Source: Sclerodactyla briareus
Taxonomy: Eukaryota; Echinodermata; Holothuroidea; Dendrochirotida; Sclerodactylidae
Assembly: GCA_026419785.1 (NCBI GenBank)
Contig: JAODTK010005110.1
Coordinates: 124,001 to 188,000 of the forward strand
Direction of reading: 5' to 3'
Length of the DNA stretch: 64,000 nucleotides
Shown here: piece after piece, positions 57,323 to 64,000 of the stretch
How positions within the stretch are numbered: position 1 is the stretch's first letter
Layout of the letters: each line of letters starts with the position of its first letter
Translations under genes and position numbers: made by a program
Notes under the pieces: generated by a model
What the model saw: only the letters and a program-made list of their open reading frames with translations
The model's database searches: none
What the model was told of the DNA's origin: nothing

Positions 57323-57588
57323 TCTAGGGGGACGTGTCTTTGCCTTCTTGTCAAGCTTGCCAGCCACAAGGAAAAATGATGTAGGAGAAGAACACCTGTT
57401 TAAATGATGATGGTGAAGACGAAGGTCAAGATATACATTAACATCTTCAAATAGTACCAGTTTGTAGCGTTTCCTGCGAACCTCGCTTTCCTGGTGCTCC
57501 ATCAATACCTCTTCAATGTTATCTCCAGTATCGGCATGAGGTAGGCAACATCTGATAGCAGTGGTGGCACTCTCACCTTTGTCTTTCT
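57323..57588 (-). CDS. candidate exon of a minus-strand gene, charged protein segment
   Basis: A 266-bp segment lies between an acceptor (AAGTGTCTCATCAG) and a consensus-like donor (AGA followed by GTGAGT). One frame is open for all 88 codons: KDKGESATTAIRCC, DTGDNIEEVLMEHQESEVRR, KRYKLVLFEDVNVYLDLRL, HHHHLNRC, SFFLVAGKLDKKAK and TRPPR. It starts in phase 1 and ends in phase 0. Both fit the neighbouring candidate exons (59.1 or 58.7 kb upstream, 48.8 kb downstream). The composition is hydrophilic with a short His run. No family is recognised. Confidence 0.4.
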
Positions 57589-58725
57589 CTGATGAGACAC
57601 TTATCAGGAAACAGACATGTTAATGTGGAATATTGCACACAAAGCATGGAAGTCTTTCACCTCAGATGTCACATCCCAGAAAACAATGGCAACTTTCTGA
57701 GGCAATACGAAATTGCCATTCACAAAAAAAAATATGAGTGAAAACAATTTATGCATGAAAGCCTAGAGAGGAGAAGTGGTAACAGGGACAGCTGCAAGCT
57801 TATATCATATTCACAAACAATGCTGCTCTATATGGCTACGGTGCAATGCATAGGGTGACCAATTCCAACTGGCTATAACTGAGAACAACCTGAACAAAGT
57901 GCATAGCATAAGGAATAGATCTGGGTGGGAGAGAATTTCCAGAATCGAGAGTAAGAGTTGCAAATCAAAATAATGTCAACTTTAATAAGCTGAAATGTTC
58001 AGGAGAATTCAAAACTGGGAGAGAAATCCTTCACAGAGAAAATATTTTGTGATGAAAAAATGTGAAAAATCTATAATCCATCCCTTAGCAGACAATGCGT
58101 CTGAAACATTGACATAACCGGACAATACCACAAGGGTCACCTTTGGGTGGGGGGGATGTCGGGTGGGAATGTCAGGGTGGGAGTTGTCAGGGAACCGCAA
58201 CATTGTATTTCACCTGAATTTCAACTACTACCAGGTACCTGCTGCAGTGCACAGCATGTACAGGCAATATTAAGGGCAGTGTTTGGAATTTGGGGTTGCC
58301 TGGTTGGCATTGACAGGGTTGTCCACAAGCTTCAGTGTGATTACTGACATGGACAGACAATCAGTCTGCGAATGGAGCAGGGCAATGGGATGTCACCTCA
58401 ATGACAGGGTACGGCAATGTCACAAACCGTGCAATAACGGATCTAGTGTCATCTACGGTAAGGGTGGGGGGCGGTAACAAGGTCTGGGAAGGGGTATCAG
58501 CATGGTGTTCACCTTGCTGACAATGTAAGTCAAGTATGGCAATGTCGCAGTGACGTATCTGGGTATTCATTGGAGGGTGGGGGGGGGAGCTAACGAATTT
58601 TCAGTCCACACAGCTGATCTTATTCTGTATATTGATGTATGCAGTTTAAGTCATCAGAGAGGGCTGTCAAACATTCCCAGATCTTAGTTCCCAATATATC
58701 TACTCAAGGTTCCCTTTATTCTCAC

Positions 58726-58797
58726 CTGTAACCATCTTTAGACTCCTGTGAGTCACCCTGAGGCACCCTCCTACAGATAGTGTTCCAGGCTGTACTC
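58726..58797 (-). CDS. candidate small exon (minus strand)
   Basis: A 72-bp segment lies between an acceptor (CATTTGCTTCCCCAG) and a donor (ACAG followed by GTGAGA). The phase-1 frame is open (VQPGTLSVGGCLRV, then THRSLKMVT) and ends in phase 1, so it can be included or skipped without changing the downstream frame. Confidence 0.25.
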
Positions 58798-59114
58798 CTG
58801 GGGAAGCAAATGGGTACTTCCCCTCATCTCCCCAGCAGCTCTGCTACTGCACCTATGTCTCTTCAGTTTCCTAACCCCGTCCAAATTTTTGTTCTCAGTC
58901 TTTTAAATCTTCTGCAGAACGGATGAAGGTTCTATAAGATATATACTGTGGAGGCAATGCCCCTGAATCTTCGGAGATCATTTCACAAGAAAGCATCACC
59001 ACGACACAACACACATGATTACACATGACTACATGCCACAGTGTGTTCACTCATGCCATGCAAGGTTTCCATATTCTGACATGTATGCTACACAAGCCGA
59101 CAGTTTACACTCAC

Positions 59115-59169
59115 CAGAGTTGCCCCCTTCTGCCGACCGACCAGCCACGCCATTGACAGCCATGCTGCC
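59115..59169 (-). CDS. candidate exon with a start codon (minus strand)
   Basis: It has an acceptor-like CACAATCAG and a donor (CTCTG followed by GTGAGT). It contains ATG in good context (GCAGCATGGCTG) and reads MAVNGVAGRSAEGGNS. It ends in phase 1, matching the starts of both exons downstream. It may be the first coding exon or an internal one, since a phase-0 start also fits the exon at 60180-60305. Confidence 0.35.
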
Positions 59170-60179
59170 CTGATTGTGTTTGTGATCGTTGGGTCAGCGT
59201 CACCTGGAGTCACTCCGCTCTCAGCATAGCACCAATCGGGCTGGAATAGAGAGAGAAATGGCACTCTTGTTCAACTGCGGAACAAAAAACGCTGTAGGGT
59301 TTAGAGTATATATCAAATGTGGGAATTGGTTTCTGAAGGCTATTCTCTGTGATATATATTTCCTGCCAATTTCATTCGTGATTAGGCTTACGACTAGTTG
59401 TCAACTGTCAGTCGTTTACGTGTTTTTTGGCAGCATGTTTATCTTGATTGGATTGGAGAGAGTTGAGAAGGGGCTTTCAACCATTAGCAGGCATTTAAAA
59501 TCTTTTTTTGTTAAGTCTCCACCTTGCCTGTGAGCTTCGCCCATCTGTGTAGGTGGAAAATTCAACATACATGTAAAACATAGGGTAACATTCAATTCAG
59601 ATCACATGCAGCCTTCACCCATAGGGAGCACGACCAGATAACAAACAAATCACACCGGAGAACTTGATTGACATAGACTGCCAGAATCATATTTGCTCAA
59701 AAAAAGCCCATTGTTATATGCAAATCTGAACGGCTGAGGAATTATTCGCCAGAGAGCACACAGCTGATCACTATTCAGCCTTCTTCATCAAAACGTGCCC
59801 TAATGCAGCAAACAGCAAGTAGACAAAATTTGGGCGTGCCCAAAGCAGTTTTGCAATGATGAAAAGCTCCAGGGCAGGGTGGGATAGGTAGAGAGGTATC
59901 CTAATCTTGTACAGTGTATGTAGAACTGAAAGTGCAGAACTTTCCATGTTTTCAGTAAGTTGCCCCCTAACAGTGTAATCAGCTCACTTGCACATGAAGT
60001 ACGCTCCGTACAGTATGGTCTCTGTGTGCTCTCTCATGAAATCCTTCACAGGCATATATAACTAACGCTTCTATGCAGAGTGACAGAATGAAAGACTTCA
60101 TTAGGGTTGACTTCATAGGGTTTAAGTATATTGACAGATTGTGAGAAATGGTCTAGACATTGCCAGCGGGATTGCTTAC

Positions 60180-60305
60180 GATCATTGATTTCTTCAGGCA
60201 ATGCTGTGATGTTTTCAGGGGTCTTTTGGATCCAGTCAGAAATGTGGCCACTCGTTGCTGAAGGTGTTGCAGTGTGATGTTGAAGAGGTCATATCGCTCA
60301 CCGCC
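60180..60305 (-). CDS. candidate exon (minus strand)
   Basis: A 126-bp segment lies between an acceptor (TTCGTCCATACAG) and a donor (GTAAGC). It is open in phase 0 throughout (GGERYDLFNITLQHLQQRVA, then TFLTGSK). A second frame in its 3' half (SDWIQKTPENITALPEEIND) looks more protein-like, which suggests one indel. It could be an upstream exon of the same gene or belong to a neighbour. Confidence 0.3.
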
Positions 60306-61839
60306 CTGTATGGACGAATCACATACAACAAATAAATCCTGTATTCAATACGGCAATATGGTGCTATGCTTGGTATTTCCAGTGACAGGAAGTGCGAACA
60401 CAAAAGTGGCAGCATGACATGTTGAGATTATTGGTCGAAAGCAAATAAGCAAACTCCAAATCTCCTTCATAACATTCTGTTTTCGGAATGCAAACACACT
60501 ACCAGCCCCAAACGGAAGCGTCCAGCCTCGAGCCCGATTACTATCGTTTTGACCGGGGAGAGAACAATTATTTAATGTAACAAGTAATCACAAGATTCCT
60601 TAATACTCTTATTACATCTTACAAATCAGTAGCAGATCAGAGGACAAAGTACTATATGATCTAGTATGATTAAAATATTGGAAATGTGCAAAATTTAAAG
60701 AATAAGCCTGTCACGAGTGCAGTATAAGGATATGATAATGAAGGGATGAAGATCAGTTTCCGGTAGTAATTGAAACAAAATCACACACGCAGCCCAACCG
60801 TAGGCATGTTGATCATTCGAAACTCCTCTGACAAAAAACACATGATTTCTTACCAGCACGAAACTTAGTAGTTAATTTCCCCATTACTTATCAACAATAA
60901 CATACAAAAATGGATGAATTGGTTATGTTTTCGGAGTGTAGTCAGTTTTTTTAGTCACCGTTTGAAAATAAGTCATAACGATACAAGCAATGCACAAAAC
61001 TTTGTCTGTACCCGACTACTGTCGAGCTGTGAGCATGCGCACTTGCAAAACCGTGAAAAGGCTTATTGAGGTAGAGGTAGGTGATGATGTTTCAGTTTTT
61101 AGCAAACATCAATGCATGCATGTAAAAGGTAGTATCCCAGGTTATAAAAGTCAATGAATGCAGGAGTTTATTAATATTATTTGATTCAAAAGAAATAAAC
61201 CGCTCTCGCTCGATTTTAATAAGGCGAGCTGAGTGGTATAAAAGTTTATTCTCTCAAACAGGCGACGCCACCAGTGTCTGCCTGGGTTACGCGATCGTGT
61301 TTTCATCTATTAATCACCATGAGAACAATATCAAGGAATTTAAATGAGTTGCTTAAGATCTGGTATTAGCATTGACAGAAACACCCTATATCAGTGACCA
61401 TTTCAAATCCATAAGGACTGTGATTATTGACCAGTTACAGATAAGTTTGTGGAATGCTGACTAAGTTGCTTAAATTATGCAATTAGACAATAATCAACTT
61501 TCTGTTGAACCATTATCAGTTCATTATCTCAGGAACAATTTGAACCACACTTAATACATTCAGTAGAATTCACCCCACGAACTTGAACATTGGCATGAAT
61601 AAAGCTAAAGCAATTTATACACACTGCATAAACCCTTGTGACCGATCATTTTGGCAACAAGGACAAGGTAGACACAGCTCATAGTGAGTGAAAATTGGTC
61701 TTATCTAATAAAGTTGGTCGGTATATTCTCAGTGTCACCCACCCCCCCCCCCCCAGCCTATCTACACACCAGAGCTTATGCAGGTGTACCTGCAAAGTGA
61801 CCACTATGTCTCTCTTGAACAAGTTTAGGCGAAACAAAA
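60306..61839. other. stretch without a recognised gene
   Basis: AT-rich. It carries one copy of the TTATGCAATTAGACAATAATC-type dispersed repeat (about 61470-61500) and a C run (61740-61755). No coding support. Confidence 0.5.
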
Positions 61840-64000
61840 ATCAGGTTTGACCCTACGGACCTTTGATTGACCTTCAATGACATGGTGGTTTTATAAAAAT
61901 TGTTACTCTCAATGTGATTCATCCACTCTAGAAGATTATTGCATTCCCATGAAAACGCCCAATGTTTATTGCGAAAAAGCATAAATTAAACTTTGACCCC
62001 TGTTGTAACTACCAAAGTAAGGTTCCGATCGAAGCGCGGGGAGATGGTCCTCCATGAAGCAACAAAGGTATCACATAACCAACAATACCAGTTTCTATTT
62101 TATTTTGCCCGAACTCCTTAAATAAGCACAGTTACAAGACTCAAGACTTTAACACAGGACCACCGACAGAGGTCAAAATGAGGTCAGAGGTGCACACACA
62201 TTGCAGGGTTTTTTCAACAATTATATCACAATGGTGAACCTTCCAGCCGTCAACAGATACTCAATTTTCTGATTTATGGCCAGAAAAAAGTTTTTGACCC
62301 CTAAGTGACCTTGAATGACCATTAATACTGGCCGTTTCTATGAAAATTGTTTGTAACTATCCGTGTGATACATCCACTCCAGGAGCATTTTGCATTTGAT
62401 GAAACATGACCACTGCTATTGCCAAAAGGTACTACAATCAGTTTTTGAACCCTACGTGACCTTTGATGACCTTCAAGACATGGCGGTTTTTATAAAAATG
62501 TTACTCTCCATGTATGATGCATCATCCTAGAAGCATATGCATCCAATGAACACGCACCAATGTTATTGCGAAAAAAGCTATTAAATTAAACTTTGACCCC
62601 GTGTAATTCCCAAAGTATGCGTCGCTCAAGCGGGAGTTGGTTTCCTTCCATTTGAACCACACAAAGGTTTATCACCTATCCAAAACAATAACCAGTTTTA
62701 TTTTTGCCCGTAACTCTTAAATAAGCCCTTATTCAAGACTCAAATTTAACCACATGACCACCCGACAGAGGTCAAAGTGAGGTAAGAGGTCACAAATGAA
62801 GGTCAACCAAGTAATCACAAGCGTGAACCTTACAGCCTCACAGATATTCACTCTCTGCATTATGCCAGAGGGAAAGGAGAAAACAGTTGGACCCTAAGTG
62901 ACCTGACGGACTTCATGACAGGAAGTTTTTTAAGAAAATTGTAAATCTCCATGATACGTCCACTTCTAGGAGCATTTGGCATTCGAGACATGCCCAGTTT
63001 GCTATTGCCAAAAGTACTAAAATAAGTTTTTTTACCCCTACGTGACCTTTGATTGACCTTCAATGACATGGCGGTTTTTATTAAAAATTGTTTACTCTCC
63101 AGTGATGCATCCACTCCTAGGAGCATATGATTCAATGAACACGCCCCATGTTATTCGCGAAGAAAAAGCTATTTAAATTAAACTTTGACCCCTTGTAACT
63201 ACCAAAGTCAGTGTCCGATCGAAAGCGGGGTTGTTCCTCCATGAGCACACAAAGGTCTATCACCTATCCCAAAAAAACCAGTTGCATTTTTTTTGCCGGA
63301 AACTCCTTAAATAAGCCAATTTATTTCAAGATCAACCTTTTAAACAAACATGACCACCGACACAGTCAAATTGCGTCAGAGGTCACACACAGCAGGTCAA
63401 GTCAATTATATCACAATGGTGAACCTTCCAGCCCTTTCACGATTATTCAAATCTCTGATTATGGGGCCAGAAAACAGTTTTGACCCTAAGCTGACTGATG
63501 ACCTTTAATGACATGGAAGGTTCTATGAAAAATTGTAACTCTCCATGTGATACATCCAAGCCTAGGAGCATTTTGCATTCTTGATGAACATGCCCTGTGC
63601 TATTGCCAACAAGTACTAAACTCAGTTTTGACCCCTACGTGACCTTTTTGCTACCTTCAATGACATGGCGGTTTATAAAAATTGCTTACTCGCCATGATT
63701 GATGCATCCACTCCTAGAAGCATATTGCAAAGTCAATGAACACGCCAAATGTATGCCCGAAAAAGTATTAAATTAAACTTTGACCCCTGTAAATACAGAC
63801 GAAGTATGTAACCGATCGAAGCGGGAGTTGGTCTCCTCCATGAAGCACACAAGGTCTATCACTATCCAAAAATAACCAGTTCTATATTTTTTGCCATGTA
63901 CCTCTAAAATAAGCCCACATTTATTAAGATCACCTTTAACCACATGACCACACGACAGAGGTCAAATTGAGGTCAGAGCAGTCACCACACATTGCAGGTC
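61840..64000. repeat. long-period tandem array, unit about 597 bp, runs off the window
   Basis: The anchor AAACTTTGACCCC recurs at about 61988, 62587, 63180 and 63776, giving spacings of 599, 593 and 596. Each unit contains GATCGAAGCGGG, a CCTCCATGAAGCACAC block, CTTAAATAAGCC, GGTGAACCTTCCAGCC, and two related copies of a block of about 165 bp. That block runs TTTTGACCCCTA, GTGACCTTTGATGACCTTCA, TGACATGG, AACTCTCCATGTGAT and CATCCACTCCTAG. The copies differ largely by single-base indels. The end lies beyond 64000. Confidence 0.9.

Overview
This is eukaryotic, most probably metazoan, nuclear DNA: long non-coding stretches, introns with GT/AG borders, microsatellites, LINE and DIRS retrotransposon remnants, and no prokaryotic gene packing. 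A CARD-type immune exon, GBP-like helical modules, DIRS-1-like elements, CR1/L2-like LINEs and many short dispersed marine-invertebrate-type repeats suggest a marine invertebrate. An echinoderm or other invertebrate deuterostome is my best guess, but the species cannot be read from this sequence. Almost every recognisable coding stretch, and every pair of repeat copies, differs by single-base indels. Either the assembly is an unpolished long-read one, or most of these sequences are decaying. Coding calls below are therefore given as exons or broken genes.

Layout. 1-8.9 kb: AT-rich, mostly empty, with a degenerate coding fragment (2.6-3.25 kb), a tRNA-derived SINE (3.66-4.03 kb) and a cluster of TGACCT half-sites (7.83-7.88 kb). 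8.95-14 kb: the most interesting gene. A CARD exon is joined by phase-compatible splice sites to a long exon encoding a proline-rich linker, three helical modules resembling the guanylate-binding protein (GBP) C-terminal region, and a Tyr/His-rich tail; no GTPase domain is seen. 14.1-14.48 kb: compound microsatellite. 15.48-18.1 kb: a mobile-element-associated fragment followed by a truncated DIRS-like pol. 19.4 kb: an isolated 262-bp candidate exon. 22.5-22.8 kb: a LINE reverse transcriptase fragment. 26.1-27.6 kb: a 57-bp tandem array directly upstream of a candidate first exon, with a candidate last exon downstream.

28.8-37.1 kb: DIRS copy A (minus strand), with inverted terminal repeats and an internal complementary region. 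Its interior is mostly tandem arrays, and a 1.9-kb foldback element full of ATGGCGGC-like motifs is inserted in it. 38.8-60.3 kb: a set of minus-strand candidate exons with matching intron phases, probably one or two multi-exon genes. DIRS copy B (49.27-55.94 kb, minus), which still shows gag-, RT-, RNase H- and tyrosine recombinase-like regions, would lie in one of their introns. A CR1/L2-like LINE tail lies at 43.7-44.55 kb. From 61.84 kb to the window end there is a tandem array of about 597-bp units.

The CARD/GBP-like gene would fit innate-immune or cell-death signalling. The rest is dominated by retrotransposon history.
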